Source: CAYNHT01 sp964397485 (GTDB lineage Bacteria; Bacillota_I; Bacilli_A; RF39; UBA660). From it: 64,000 nucleotides of DNA. The position numbers and the translations under genes are program-made. This document shows, in pieces, positions 1 to 8,967 of this stretch. Under the pieces are notes generated by a model. That model saw only the letters and a program-made list of their open reading frames with translations, was not told the DNA's origin and searched no databases. The first letter of the stretch is position 1. Each line of letters opens with the position of its first letter. The stretch spans positions 124,001-188,000 of the forward strand of contig CAYNHT010000001.1 in assembly GCA_964397485.1 (NCBI GenBank), in the 5' to 3' direction.

Positions 1-1
1 T

Positions 2-2017
2 TATAAGTTATTAAATAAAAACGATTTATCTAATACAGAGTTTGAAAATTATAAAAAGAAGTATCCTTTAATAGAAAGTGAAAATTTATATGAATTAAAT
101 AATGTTGATGGTAATAAACTCGAACAAATGAATTCAATTTTACTTAAACCGTTAATGATAATTAGTGGCTTAAGTGGTGATAGTGATCAAGTTGACGTTA
201 TGAAGAAAAATTTATTAAGTAGCATGCCATCAATACCTAATGTTGATGAAAACACTGATTTTCTAACATTGATAAGTATGGTACCAGAAGAACAAAAAAT
301 GGCATTATTTTCTGAAATTGAAAAAAGTATTGATGTTTTACCGGAAAATATTATTATTCAAGGAGCAATTGCCTATATAAAAGATGAATATAAAACAATT
401 GGTATTAATATAAACAAAAAACAAACTAACTATATTTTATTTATTGGTACAAAAATGCTAGTAATTGCTTTATTAAGTATGGTTGCATCAATAGTAGTGG
501 GACTAATTGGCGCTAAGGTAGCTGCAACTGTAGCCAAGACTTTAAGAAGTAATATATTTAAAAAAGTAGTATCTTTTTCTTCATCAGAAATGAAGAAATT
601 TTCTACCGCTTCTTTAATAACACGCAGTACTAATGATATACAACAAGTACAAATGGTACTAGTATTAATGCTTAGAATTGTTATTTATGCTCCAATTTTA
701 GGTATTGGAGGTATATTAAAAGTTTTTAGTACTAATAATTCAATGGCGTGGATTATAGGGGTTGCCGTCGGAGCAATACTATCAATCGTTTTATTCCTAT
801 TTATGGTTGTAATACCTAAATTCAAATTAATTCAAGAGTTAATTGATAAATTAAATTTAGTAAGTCGCGAAATATTGACCGGTATTTCAGTTATAAGAGC
901 TTTTAGTACTCAAAAACACGAAGAAAAACGCTTTGATAAAGCTAATATTGACTTGATGAAAACTAATTTATTTGTAAATAGAGTTATGGCTTTAATGATG
1001 CCGATGATGATGTTTATTATGAATGTCATCGCTATAGTCATAGTGTGGAATGGTGCACATAGTATCAACAATGGAACTATGCAAGTAGGGGATATGATGG
1101 CATTTATCCAATATACTATGCAAATAATTATGGCTTTTTTAATGATTTCAATGGTTTCTATAATGTTGCCACGTGCTAGTGTATCTGCTGCCAGAATTGA
1201 TGAAGTGCTTGAAACAAAAAATTCGATTAAGGATCCTGCAAAACCACAAACATTTAAATCTAAAAATAAAGGATATGTCGAATTTAAAAATGTTACATTT
1301 AGATATCCGGATGCCGATGCTGATGTTCTTACGGATATTAATTTTATTGCTAAACCTGGTGAAACTACAGCATTCATAGGAAGTACCGGAAGCGGTAAAT
1401 CTACTATAATAAATTTAATTCCTAGATTTTTTGATGTAACTACTGGTTCTATTTTAATCGATGGAGTAGATATTAGAAATGTTACACAACATGAGTTGAG
1501 ATCCAAAATAGGTTATGTACCACAAAAAGGAATTCTTTTTTCTGGTACAATTGCTTCAAACATTAAATATGGAAATATAAACATAAGTGATAAAGAAATG
1601 AAAAAAGCATCTGATATTGCACAAGCTACTAATTTCATTTCGGAAAAAAGTGAACAATTTGATTCAAAAATTGCCCAAGGTGGAACTAATGTATCTGGAG
1701 GACAAAAACAACGTTTATCAATTGCTAGAGCAATAGCAACCAAACCAGATATATATATTTTCGATGATAGTTTTTCTGCACTTGATTACAAAACCGATGC
1801 TACTTTAAGAGCAGCCCTAAAAAAAGAAACAAAGAAAAGTACTGTATTAATTGTAGCCCAAAGAATAAGTACCGTTATGCACGCCGAACAGATTATTGTT
1901 TTAGACGATGGTAAAATTGTCGGAATTGGGAAACATGAACAACTACTAAAAAATTGTGATGTTTACAAGCAAATTGCAGAATCACAACTTTCAAAGGAGG
2001 AACTAGACTGTGAATAA
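2..2017 (+). CDS. ABC exporter half-transporter, degenerate-site subunit (5' end cut by window)
   Basis: Membrane export ATPase of the MsbA/LmrA type, the first half of a heterodimer with the next gene. The frame is open to the left edge, so the first transmembrane helix and the true start lie outside the window. A hydrophilic insertion of well over 100 residues precedes the next helix, as in the longer exporters of Bacillota. The ATPase domain has Walker A (GSTGSGKS), signature (SGGQKQR) and Walker B ending FDDS. The usual catalytic Glu after Walker B is Asp, which marks the degenerate-site subunit in heterodimeric exporters of the TM287/288 kind. The last 8 bases overlap the next gene. The substrate (drug, lipid or peptide) cannot be told from sequence. 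Confidence 0.93.
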   Translation, partial: YKLLNKNDLSNTEFENYKKKYPLIESENLYELNNVDGNKLEQMNSILLKPLMIISGLSGDSDQVDVMKKNLLSSMPSIPNVDENTDFLTLISMVPEEQKMALFSEIEKSIDVLPENIIIQGAIAYIKDEYKTIGININKKQTNYILFIGTKMLVIALLSMVASIVVGLIGAKVAATVAKTLRSNIFKKVVSFSSSEMKKFSTASLITRSTNDIQQVQMVLVLMLRIVIYAPILGIGGILKVFSTNNSMAWIIGVAVGAILSIVLFLFMVVIPKFKLIQELIDKLNLVSREILTGISVIRAFSTQKHEEKRFDKANIDLMKTNLFVNRVMALMMPMMMFIMNVIAIVIVWNGAHSINNGTMQVGDMMAFIQYTMQIIMAFLMISMVSIMLPRASVSAARIDEVLETKNSIKDPAKPQTFKSKNKGYVEFKNVTFRYPDADADVLTDINFIAKPGETTAFIGSTGSGKSTIINLIPRFFDVTTGSILIDGVDIRNVTQHELRSKIGYVPQKGILFSGTIASNIKYGNINISDKEMKKASDIAQATNFISEKSEQFDSKIAQGGTNVSGGQKQRLSIARAIATKPDIYIFDDSFSALDYKTDATLRAALKKETKKSTVLIVAQRISTVMHAEQIIVLDDGKIVGIGKHEQLLKNCDVYKQIAESQLSKEELDCE

Positions 2018-3854
2018 TGACAAGAAAAATTTCCCCAAACGTCCAATGGGTGGTCCGGGTCCTTTCGCTGGTGGTGAAAAAGCTAAAGATTTTAAACAGA
2101 CTATGAAACTACTTTTTAAATATTTATCTGCTTATAAAATAGGAATTTTATTAGTAATTATTTTTGCTATTGGTAGTGCTTGTTTCTCGATTGTTGGTCC
2201 AAAAATTTTAGGAGAAGCAACAACCGAAATATTTAATGGATTAATAAAAAAAGTAACTGGTGTAGCTGGAGGAGGCATTAACTTTGATAAAATAGGTCAA
2301 ATATTATTTTTCTTAGTTATTCTTTATGTTCTTAGTTTAGTATTTTCTTTCATTCAAAATTTTATTATGAGCAATATTTCACAACAATTATCTTATAAAC
2401 TTAGAAAAGAAATTTCTCATAAAATAAATAAAATGCCAATGCGATATTTTGAAAAAAATACAACTGGAGAGATACTATCTCGCATTACTAATGATGTTGA
2501 TACATTGAGCCAAAATTTGAATCAAAGTATGACACAAGTTATATCTTCTTTTGTTTTAATTATTGGAGTCCTTTTCATGATGTTATCAATAAGTCCTATT
2601 ATGACATTAGCATCACTTTTAATTCTTCCAATATCATTAGGAGGAATTGGATTTATTGTTAAAAAATCACAAGTACATTTTCAAAAACAACAAGAATATT
2701 TAGGACATATTAATGGTCAAGTTGAAGAAACATTTAGTGGTCATGATATTGTTAAAGTTTTTAACAATGAAGAAAATGTAGTAAAGTCATTTAATGAAAT
2801 AAACGATACTTTATACTCTTCAGCTTGGAAAAGTCAATTTCTATCTGGTATGATGATGCCAATGATGGTTTTTATAGGTAATATTGGATATGTAGTCATT
2901 TCTATTTTGGGTGGATATTTAGTAATTAAAAACAAAATAGAAGTAGGATCCATTTTGTCGTTCACTCAATATATTCGTTCATTCACTCAACCTTTAGCTC
3001 AAGTAGCACAAGTTGTTAATTTGATGCAATCAACTGCTGCTGCAGCTGAAAGAGTATTTGAATTTCTAAATGAAGAAGAGGAACAGCAAATTGTTAAAAA
3101 TCCTGTTTCTATAGAAAAAATAAAAGGAGAAGTAACCTTTAATAATGTTAAATTTGGATACGATGAAGATAAAATAATCATCAATGACTTTAATGATAAA
3201 ATAAAAAGTGGCCAAAAGATTGCTATTGTAGGCCCAACTGGTGCTGGTAAAACAACAATGGTGAAATTGCTAATGCGTTTTTATGATGTGAATGATGGTG
3301 AAATATTAATAGATAATCACAATATTAAAAACTTTAATCGCAATAAACTAAGAGATATCTTTGGAATGGTTTTACAAGATGCGTGGTTATTTAATGGAAC
3401 TATTAAAGAAAATATCAGATATGGTAAATTAAATGCATCTGATGAAGAGGTACTAAAAGCAGCTAAGGCGGCTAGAGTTGATCACTTTGTTAAAACTTTA
3501 CCTGATAGTTACGATATGGTTTTAAATGAAGAATCAAGTAATATATCTCAAGGACAAAAACAATTATTAACTATTGCTAGAGTTATATTAGCAAACCCTA
3601 AAATTTTAATTTTAGATGAAGCTACGAGTAGTGTTGACACTAGAACAGAAATATTAATCCAAGAAGCAATGGATGAATTAATGAAGGGTAGAACAAGTTT
3701 TATAATTGCTCATCGCTTGTCTACTATTAAAAATGCTGATTTAATTTTAGTTATGGATAACGGCGATATTGTTGAACAAGGTAATCATGAACATTTATTA
3801 AGTCAAAATGGTTTTTATGCAAAATTATATAACTCTCAATTTGAACAAGTTTAG
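2010..3854 (+). CDS. ABC exporter half-transporter, catalytic subunit
   Basis: Partner of the preceding exporter half. It starts at a GTG preceded by AAAGGAGGA and overlaps the upstream stop by 8 bases, indicating translational coupling. Layout: a Gly/Pro-rich cytoplasmic N-terminus, six transmembrane helices (residues about 40-330), then the ATPase domain. That domain has Walker A GPTGAGKT, Walker B followed by a catalytic Glu (LILDEATSSVD), and an unusual signature SQGQKQ instead of SGGQ. A signature variant here together with the Asp variant in the partner is what is expected if one of the two shared ATP sites is inactive. Family and fold are certain; the substrate is unknown. Confidence 0.95.
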   Translation: MNNDKKNFPKRPMGGPGPFAGGEKAKDFKQTMKLLFKYLSAYKIGILLVIIFAIGSACFSIVGPKILGEATTEIFNGLIKKVTGVAGGGINFDKIGQILFFLVILYVLSLVFSFIQNFIMSNISQQLSYKLRKEISHKINKMPMRYFEKNTTGEILSRITNDVDTLSQNLNQSMTQVISSFVLIIGVLFMMLSISPIMTLASLLILPISLGGIGFIVKKSQVHFQKQQEYLGHINGQVEETFSGHDIVKVFNNEENVVKSFNEINDTLYSSAWKSQFLSGMMMPMMVFIGNIGYVVISILGGYLVIKNKIEVGSILSFTQYIRSFTQPLAQVAQVVNLMQSTAAAAERVFEFLNEEEEQQIVKNPVSIEKIKGEVTFNNVKFGYDEDKIIINDFNDKIKSGQKIAIVGPTGAGKTTMVKLLMRFYDVNDGEILIDNHNIKNFNRNKLRDIFGMVLQDAWLFNGTIKENIRYGKLNASDEEVLKAAKAARVDHFVKTLPDSYDMVLNEESSNISQGQKQLLTIARVILANPKILILDEATSSVDTRTEILIQEAMDELMKGRTSFIIAHRLSTIKNADLILVMDNGDIVEQGNHEHLLSQNGFYAKLYNSQFEQV

Positions 3855-3864
3855 TATAAAATTT

Positions 3865-3893
3865 AAAAAGAAAAAACACTTTTTCTTTTTTTT
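3865..3893 (+). terminator. Weak intrinsic terminator after the exporter operon
   Basis: An 11-bp stem (AAAAAGAAAAA with TTTTTCTTTTT, loop ACAC) runs straight into a T tract. It has only one G:C pair, so it may be leaky. A TATAAT at 3898-3903 just downstream may be the -10 box for the next operon. Confidence 0.5.
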
Positions 3894-3937
3894 ATGTTAT
3901 AATTATATAGATTATTTTAAAGAAAAGAGGATAAATA

Positions 3938-4774
3938 ATGAACAATCTTACTCTTATAATAAAAGGCGCATTCATTGGGCTTGCCAATATCATTCCTGGT
4001 GTTAGCGGTGGTACAATTGCTATTACAATGGGGTTATATGAAAAGCTAATTAATACAATCAGTCATTTTTTTAAAAATTTTAAAGAAAACATGAAATTCC
4101 TAATACCTATTGGTATAGGTGCTGTTTTAGCAATCCTACTTGCTAGTAAGTTAATTGGTTTTTCCTTAGACAATTATCCATTCCCAACAACTATATTTTT
4201 TGTTGGACTTATAGTTGGAGGATTACCAATGTTATATAGAAAAACGGGAACTAATAATAAAAATTTTTCTAATTTAATTACATTAATAATTGCGTTTTCA
4301 TTAGTATTATTAATTACAGTTTTAGGTAATGACAATAACGTAGTTAGTTTCGATAACTTAACTGTATTTGGTTATTTTAAATTATTTATAGTTGGATTAA
4401 TAGCAGCTGCTACAATGATCATTCCAGGAATTAGTGGTTCATTTATTTTAATTCTTTTAGGTTACTATAAACCGATAATTACAACTGTTAGTAACTTAAC
4501 TAATTTTGATAACTTAACAAATAATATTATTATTTTAGTGCCTTTTGGCATAGGTATTATTATTGGAGTAGTAGTAATTTCAAAAATGATAGAATTTTTA
4601 TTAAAAAAATATGAAATAAAAACATACTTTGCTATCATTGGTATAGTTTTAGCCTCAATTATAATGATAATAAAACCATTATTTGAATTGAATGTAGATA
4701 TAATTCAAATTATAATAGGCCTAATTTTAGGTTTAACAGGTTATTTTACTGCATATAAGTTAGGAGATGAATAA
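3938..4774 (+). CDS. DUF368/PopT-family membrane protein, probable polyprenyl-phosphate transporter
   Basis: Polytopic membrane protein of 278 residues with about eight to nine hydrophobic segments. The DUF368 hallmarks are two repeated motifs of the form IIPG(V/I)SG, at about residues 19-26 (NIIPGVSGG) and 161-167 (IIPGISGS), consistent with an inverted-repeat fold. DUF368 members (PopT) have been reported to bring undecaprenyl phosphate back across the membrane for reuse in cell-wall synthesis. The next gene, two bases downstream, makes that same undecaprenyl phosphate from the diphosphate. The ribosome site is GAGG before the ATG at 3938. Family membership is firm; the transport role is taken from relatives and supported by the neighbour. 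Confidence 0.9.
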   Translation: MNNLTLIIKGAFIGLANIIPGVSGGTIAITMGLYEKLINTISHFFKNFKENMKFLIPIGIGAVLAILLASKLIGFSLDNYPFPTTIFFVGLIVGGLPMLYRKTGTNNKNFSNLITLIIAFSLVLLITVLGNDNNVVSFDNLTVFGYFKLFIVGLIAAATMIIPGISGSFILILLGYYKPIITTVSNLTNFDNLTNNIIILVPFGIGIIIGVVVISKMIEFLLKKYEIKTYFAIIGIVLASIIMIIKPLFELNVDIIQIIIGLILGLTGYFTAYKLGDE

Positions 4775-4776
4775 AC

Positions 4777-5583
4777 ATGCTTGAAGTAATAATTTTAGCG
4801 ATAGTACAGGGAATAGGTGAATTTTTACCTATATCAAGTTCTGCTCATTTAATTATTTTTCGTGATATTTTTAATATAGGTGACCAAATTGGAAGCAATA
4901 TGGCATTATCTTTTGATATTGCACTGCATTTAGGAACCCTATTAGCAATAGTTGTATACTTTTTTAAAGATTTTTTAAATATGTTCATCAAAGGTATTAC
5001 TAAAGGACCTAAAGATAATGAAGGGAAAATATTTTGGTTCATAGTAATTGCCACAATACCAGCCGCTATATTTGGTCTTTTATTCGAAGACATTATTGAC
5101 AGTGTGATAAGAGGAAATTATATCGTTATCGCTTTAGCACTTGCTGTTATGGGGATTATTATATATGCTGTTGACCGAAATTTTTCAACATCTAAAGATT
5201 TTTCAAAAATGAGTATTAAAGATGCATTAGTTATAGGTTTTTCACAAGTTTTTGCTTTAATACCAGGCTTTTCCAGATCAGGAACAACAATTGCAGCTGG
5301 ACGTGTTATGAAGTTAAATAGAGAAGATAGTGCAAAATTTTCTTTCTACTTATCAGCACCTGTTGTACTTGGAGCAGTCATTCTAACTTTATTTAAAGAT
5401 GGAACAATGGAAATAATTAGTTCAAATGTATCAACTTTCATAATTGGTGTATTAGTTGCATTTATTTCTGGCTTATTATGTATTGAATTCTTACTTCGTT
5501 ATATTAAAAAACACGACTTTAAAATATTTATGTGGTATCGCCTAGTTCTTGCATTAATAGTAATTATTTGGATATTTAAATAA
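4777..5583 (+). CDS. uppP: Undecaprenyl-diphosphate phosphatase
   Basis: BacA/UppP-type integral membrane phosphatase, 268 residues, the usual family length. It dephosphorylates undecaprenyl diphosphate at the outer face of the membrane during lipid-carrier recycling and commonly gives bacitracin tolerance. The two conserved motifs are present: GEFLPISSSAHL near the N-terminus (catalytic Glu and Ser region) and PGFSRSGTT in the middle (conserved Arg and Ser). The ATG lies two bases after the stop of the DUF368 gene and its ribosome site AGGAG lies inside that gene, so the pair is a coupled operon. Confidence 0.97.
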   Translation: MLEVIILAIVQGIGEFLPISSSAHLIIFRDIFNIGDQIGSNMALSFDIALHLGTLLAIVVYFFKDFLNMFIKGITKGPKDNEGKIFWFIVIATIPAAIFGLLFEDIIDSVIRGNYIVIALALAVMGIIIYAVDRNFSTSKDFSKMSIKDALVIGFSQVFALIPGFSRSGTTIAAGRVMKLNREDSAKFSFYLSAPVVLGAVILTLFKDGTMEIISSNVSTFIIGVLVAFISGLLCIEFLLRYIKKHDFKIFMWYRLVLALIVIIWIFK

Positions 5584-5627
5584 ATATTTTTTATGAATAT
5601 ATTATGAAAACTGGATATAATAATAGT

Positions 5628-5690
5628 GTCATCGAAATGATGACGTATAGCCCTATGTGTTTTACACATAGGGTTTATTTTGTTTTTTTA
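5628..5690 (+). ncRNA. Candidate short RNA with its own promoter and terminator
   Basis: A TATAAT at 5616-5621 begins 33 bases after the uppP stop. About 7 bases later comes a hairpin (GTCATC, loop GAAAT, GATGAC, 5628-5644) and then a strong terminator, giving a possible transcript of about 63 nt. No open reading frame or known riboswitch pattern fits. It may simply be the 3' end of the uppP operon, because a -35 box is not clear. Confidence 0.3.
5651..5690 (+). terminator. Strong intrinsic terminator
   Basis: Perfect 10-bp stem CCCTATGTGT / ACACATAGGG with a TTT loop, followed by a T-rich tail. It ends the uppP operon. Confidence 0.9.
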
Positions 5691-5710
5691 AGTGAAAAAT
5701 AAATCGAAAT

Positions 5711-5741
5711 TTGTTAAAAATATAAAATTAAGTGATATAAT
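5711..5741 (+). promoter_or_regulatory. Candidate sigma-A promoter for the ATP-grasp gene
   Basis: TTGTTA at 5711-5716 and TATAAT at 5736-5741, spaced 19 bases, which is slightly long. An AAAGGAG ribosome site and the ATG at 5774 follow. Confidence 0.5.
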
Positions 5742-5773
5742 AAATGTAATATAGCAAATAAAGGAGTAATGGT

Positions 5774-6793
5774 ATGAAGAGAATTAAGTATATTATGCGA
5801 ATTTTTAACAAAATTAATTTTTCGAAAATGTTTGAGACTGCTAAAGAAGTTGGAAAAAGAACGAAAAAATGGTCATTTTTAGTATTAGTTGATATTATTT
5901 GGTGTGCTATTAAATATGGAGCTGGATATAATGATTACCTGCACTTTGGGTTATATCAATTAAATCATAAAGATCGAAAAACTTATATTACAAGAGGATA
6001 TAATAACAAACTAGTTGCCTTTTTAAACAACAAAAACGACATGCATAAATTAGATAATAAAAATGAATTCAATAAATTATTTGATAAATTTGTTAAAAGA
6101 GAATGGTTTTATCTAGATGGCAATAATGAACAAGAATTTCATGAGTGGATTAAAGATAAAAAAATCGTTATCGCAAAGCCCAATAATGGTAGTGGTGGAG
6201 TAGGTATTAAGAAACTAAAGGTTGATGATTTTTCATGTTTTAAGACACTATTAAATTATTTAAAAGAAAATAAATTAAACTTAATTGAGGAAGTTATTGA
6301 GCAAGTTGATTATCTAAATAAGATTTATGATAAATCGGTTAATACAATTAGAATTATAACTATTACCAATAATAAAAAAACATTTATTTTAACTTCTTTT
6401 TTAAGAGTTGGAAATGGTGGATTTGTTGATAATACTTGCAGTGGAGGAATGGTAATTCCTATTGATGAAAAAGTTGGTAAAACAATTTATCCTGCAACTG
6501 ATTTATTAGAACATGTTTACTATAAACATCCAACAACTGAAGAAAAACTTGTTGGAATTGAAATTAAAGACTGGGAGGCATGTGTTAAACTAGTAGAAGA
6601 AGCAAGTCAAATTTGTCCAAATATTAAATATATTGGATGGGATGTTGCGGTTACTCCTAATGGACCATGTTTAGTAGAAGGTAATCCATATCCAGGTTAC
6701 TATTATCAATTTCCAATTTATTTACCTAATAAAGAAGGATTTATTCCAAAGGTAGAAAATATTTTAGAGGAACTTGAATTGAAATTGAAATAA
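5774..6793 (+). CDS. ATP-grasp enzyme of the sugar-transfer-associated family
   Basis: A 339-residue cytosolic protein with ATP-grasp features. These are a lysine strand followed by a Gly-rich loop (VIAKPNNGSGGVGI, about residue 135) and a C-terminal metal/ATP site (GWDVAVTPNGPCLVEGNPYPG, split as GWDVAV and VEGNPYPG). The sequence resembles the family often annotated as sugar-transferase-associated ATP-grasp. ATP-grasp enzymes join a carboxylate to an amine or similar nucleophile; here the substrate is unknown, with a cell-surface polymer as a possible target. It stands alone with its own promoter and terminator. Confidence 0.75.
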   Translation: MKRIKYIMRIFNKINFSKMFETAKEVGKRTKKWSFLVLVDIIWCAIKYGAGYNDYLHFGLYQLNHKDRKTYITRGYNNKLVAFLNNKNDMHKLDNKNEFNKLFDKFVKREWFYLDGNNEQEFHEWIKDKKIVIAKPNNGSGGVGIKKLKVDDFSCFKTLLNYLKENKLNLIEEVIEQVDYLNKIYDKSVNTIRIITITNNKKTFILTSFLRVGNGGFVDNTCSGGMVIPIDEKVGKTIYPATDLLEHVYYKHPTTEEKLVGIEIKDWEACVKLVEEASQICPNIKYIGWDVAVTPNGPCLVEGNPYPGYYYQFPIYLPNKEGFIPKVENILEELELKLK

Positions 6794-6818
6794 AGATTAA
6801 ATTTTATCTTTATTTTTT
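6791..6818 (+). terminator. Intrinsic terminator after the ATP-grasp gene
   Basis: TAAAGAT / ATCTTTA stem, starting in the stop codon, followed by a T7 tract. Short and AT-rich. Confidence 0.6.
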
Positions 6819-6832
6819 TATACTTACTTTTT

Positions 6833-6863
6833 TTCACAAAACATACACAAAAAAATGTATAAT
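6833..6863 (+). promoter_or_regulatory. Promoter with 11-bp direct repeat (putative response-regulator box)
   Basis: TTCAC at 6833 and TACAC at 6844 form a tandem repeat with an 11-base period, ending 8 bases before TATAAT at 6858-6863. The repeat occupies the place of a -35 box, as in class II activation by OmpR/PhoB-type regulators. The same arrangement stands before the ABC transporter at 9674-9705. Confidence 0.55.
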
Positions 6864-6886
6864 AATAAATAGAAGTGGGTGTTAAT

Positions 6887-7558
6887 ATGAAAATACTCGT
6901 CATTGATGATGAAAAATTAATTAGAGACGTTATAAAAGAATATTGTTTGTATGAAGGATACATAATTATTGAGGCAGATAATGGAATCGAAGCAATAGAA
7001 ATAGTAAAAAATCAAGATGTTGATTTAATTGTATTAGATATCATGATGCCAAAATTGGATGGATTTACGACTTGCAAAGAAATTAAAAAAATTAAAAACA
7101 TACCAATAATTATGCTATCAGCTCGTAATGATGAATATGATAAATTATTTGGTTTTGAACTTGGGATTGATGATTATATAACAAAACCTTTTAGTCCTAA
7201 AGAATTAATAGCTAGAATTAAAGCTATTATGAAAAGAAATAATCAATTGATTGATGATGATAATTTTAAATATAATGATTTATTAATTGATTATAAAGGG
7301 CATACCGTATTTATTGAGTCTGATGAAATAAAATTGACTCCAAAAGAATATGAGCTATTATGCTATTTTATCCAAAATAAAAATATTGCTTTATCAAGAG
7401 AACAGTTATTAAGTAAATTGTGGGGCTATGATTTTTATGGGGATGCGAGAACGATTGATACTCATGTTAAAATGCTTAGAAATAATCTCGGAAAATATCG
7501 CGATTTAATTGTTACAGTAAGAGGGATGGGTTATAAACTTGAAATTAAGGAAAGATAG
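6887..7558 (+). CDS. OmpR/PhoB-family response regulator
   Basis: DNA-binding response regulator. The receiver domain is at residues 1-115 with the acidic pair (IDDE), the phospho-acceptor Asp51 in VLDIMMPK, and the conserved Lys in TKPFSP. The C-terminal winged helix (about 130-223) ends with the recognition-helix and wing pattern RTIDTHVKMLR...VRGMGYKL. I chose ATG 6887 over an in-frame GTG at 6875, because the GTG would lie within about 5 bases of the predicted transcript start. The kinase gene overlaps its last 20 bases. The direct repeat over its promoter suggests autoregulation. Confidence 0.95.
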   Translation: MKILVIDDEKLIRDVIKEYCLYEGYIIIEADNGIEAIEIVKNQDVDLIVLDIMMPKLDGFTTCKEIKKIKNIPIIMLSARNDEYDKLFGFELGIDDYITKPFSPKELIARIKAIMKRNNQLIDDDNFKYNDLLIDYKGHTVFIESDEIKLTPKEYELLCYFIQNKNIALSREQLLSKLWGYDFYGDARTIDTHVKMLRNNLGKYRDLIVTVRGMGYKLEIKER

Positions 7559-8939
7559 TTTAAAAGTCAAAGTTTGGTTATATTTAATTATATTTTCAGT
7601 AACAATTTTAGCCTTTTTATGGGTATTTCAAGTTATTTTTTTAGATTCATATTATGAATGGGTAAAAACAAAAGAATTAGGACACATAGTCGATAAAATA
7701 TTAGAAACAAAAAATGTTCAAAATTATGAAGAACTGTTTGAAGATATTGCATATGAAAAAGGCGTTTGTGTTGACGTAGTAAAAAACAATTATATAATTT
7801 ATAGTTCTAATAACTTCAACCGTGGTTGTATATTAGAAACGCGATCACCTCAATTATCCATTACTTATAAAATTGAATTTATAAATAGTGGTTTAACAAA
7901 AAAAAGTTATATGGTAATTAATCCTCGTTTTGATAATAAAACTTTAATATATGGTATGAAGTTAGATGATAATACATATGGATTTGTTAATGCTTCTTTA
8001 GAACCACTTGATTCTACTATAATGATTTTGAAAAATCAATTAATATACGTTACAATTATTGTTCTTTTGTTATCGTTTATTATTGCTTATTTTATATCGC
8101 GTAAAATTGCAAATCCTATTATTAAAATAAATGAATCTGCTAAAAAAATGGCAAATGGCCAGTACGACGTTGTTTTCAAAACAAATGAAAATATAGCAGA
8201 AATAAATGAACTTGCAGATACCTTAAACTATGCAAGAGATGAACTAGACAAAACAGATGAATTAAGAAGAGAGTTGCTAGCAAATGTTTCTCATGACTTA
8301 AAAACACCGTTGACAATGATTAAGGCATACGCGGAAATGGTTAGAGATTTAACCCATAATAATAAGGAAAAAAGAAATAATAATCTAAATATTATTATAG
8401 AAGAATCTGATCGATTAAATTGCCTTGTAAATGATATTTTGGATTTATCTAGCATGCAATCGAAAATAAGTACACTTAAATACGAAGATTTTGATATAGT
8501 TGACCTAATTAATAAAATATTAAAAAGATATACAATATTAAAAGAAAAAGAAGGTTATGAGTTTATTTTTCAACATAAAGAAAGTGTAATTGTAACTGCA
8601 GATAAGAAAAAAATAGAACAAGTTATATATAATTTAATTAATAATGCTATTAATTATACTGGGAAAGATAAGAAAGTTGAAATAAAAGTTATTTCAAAAG
8701 ATGATTCATACTTAGTAGAAATCATTGATACTGGTAAAGGTATAGATGAAAAAAATATTAATTTTATTTGGGATAAATACTATAAGGTTGATAAAAATCA
8801 TAAAAGAAGTACAATTGGTACTGGCTTAGGTTTAGCAATCGTTAAAAATATCTTGCAATTACATAATTTTAAATTTGGAGTTAAATCAAAAAAAAGAAAA
8901 GGAACTACTTTTCATTTTGAAATAAAAAAAGGATTGTGA
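7539..8939 (+). CDS. Sensor histidine kinase
   Basis: Partner kinase of the upstream regulator, 466 residues. Transmembrane helices lie at about 12-34 and 168-187 and flank an extracytoplasmic sensor of about 130 residues that contains two cysteines. A HAMP linker and a HisKA domain follow, with phospho-acceptor His252 (NVSHDLKTPL). The ATP-binding domain has an N box (NLINNAINYTG), G1 (DTGKGI) and G2 (GTGLGLAIVK). Start is a TTG inside the regulator gene; no nearby ATG fits. The signal is unknown, but the adjacent MacB-type transporter suggests envelope stress or an antimicrobial. Confidence 0.93.
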   Translation: MKLRKDSLKVKVWLYLIIFSVTILAFLWVFQVIFLDSYYEWVKTKELGHIVDKILETKNVQNYEELFEDIAYEKGVCVDVVKNNYIIYSSNNFNRGCILETRSPQLSITYKIEFINSGLTKKSYMVINPRFDNKTLIYGMKLDDNTYGFVNASLEPLDSTIMILKNQLIYVTIIVLLLSFIIAYFISRKIANPIIKINESAKKMANGQYDVVFKTNENIAEINELADTLNYARDELDKTDELRRELLANVSHDLKTPLTMIKAYAEMVRDLTHNNKEKRNNNLNIIIEESDRLNCLVNDILDLSSMQSKISTLKYEDFDIVDLINKILKRYTILKEKEGYEFIFQHKESVIVTADKKKIEQVIYNLINNAINYTGKDKKVEIKVISKDDSYLVEIIDTGKGIDEKNINFIWDKYYKVDKNHKRSTIGTGLGLAIVKNILQLHNFKFGVKSKKRKGTTFHFEIKKGL

Positions 8940-8967
8940 TATCTAATCATCATAATCCTTTTTATTT
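8924..8967. terminator. Bidirectional terminator between convergent genes
   Basis: AAAAAGGATT (8926-8935) pairs with AATCCTTTTT (8954-8963), with runs of A and T outside. It serves the kinase operon from the left and the minus-strand gene from the right. Confidence 0.8.

Noticed and set aside
910..1506. Minus-strand open frame of 198 codons opposite the first exporter gene
   Set aside because: It runs antisense through the ATPase and membrane domains of an intact gene, has no ribosome site and no recognisable domain.
8900..8939. Mycoplasma genetic code (TGA read as Trp)
   Set aside because: The kinase ends in TGA at the conserved length, and other genes such as the phosphohexomutase also end in TGA; Trp is written TGG.
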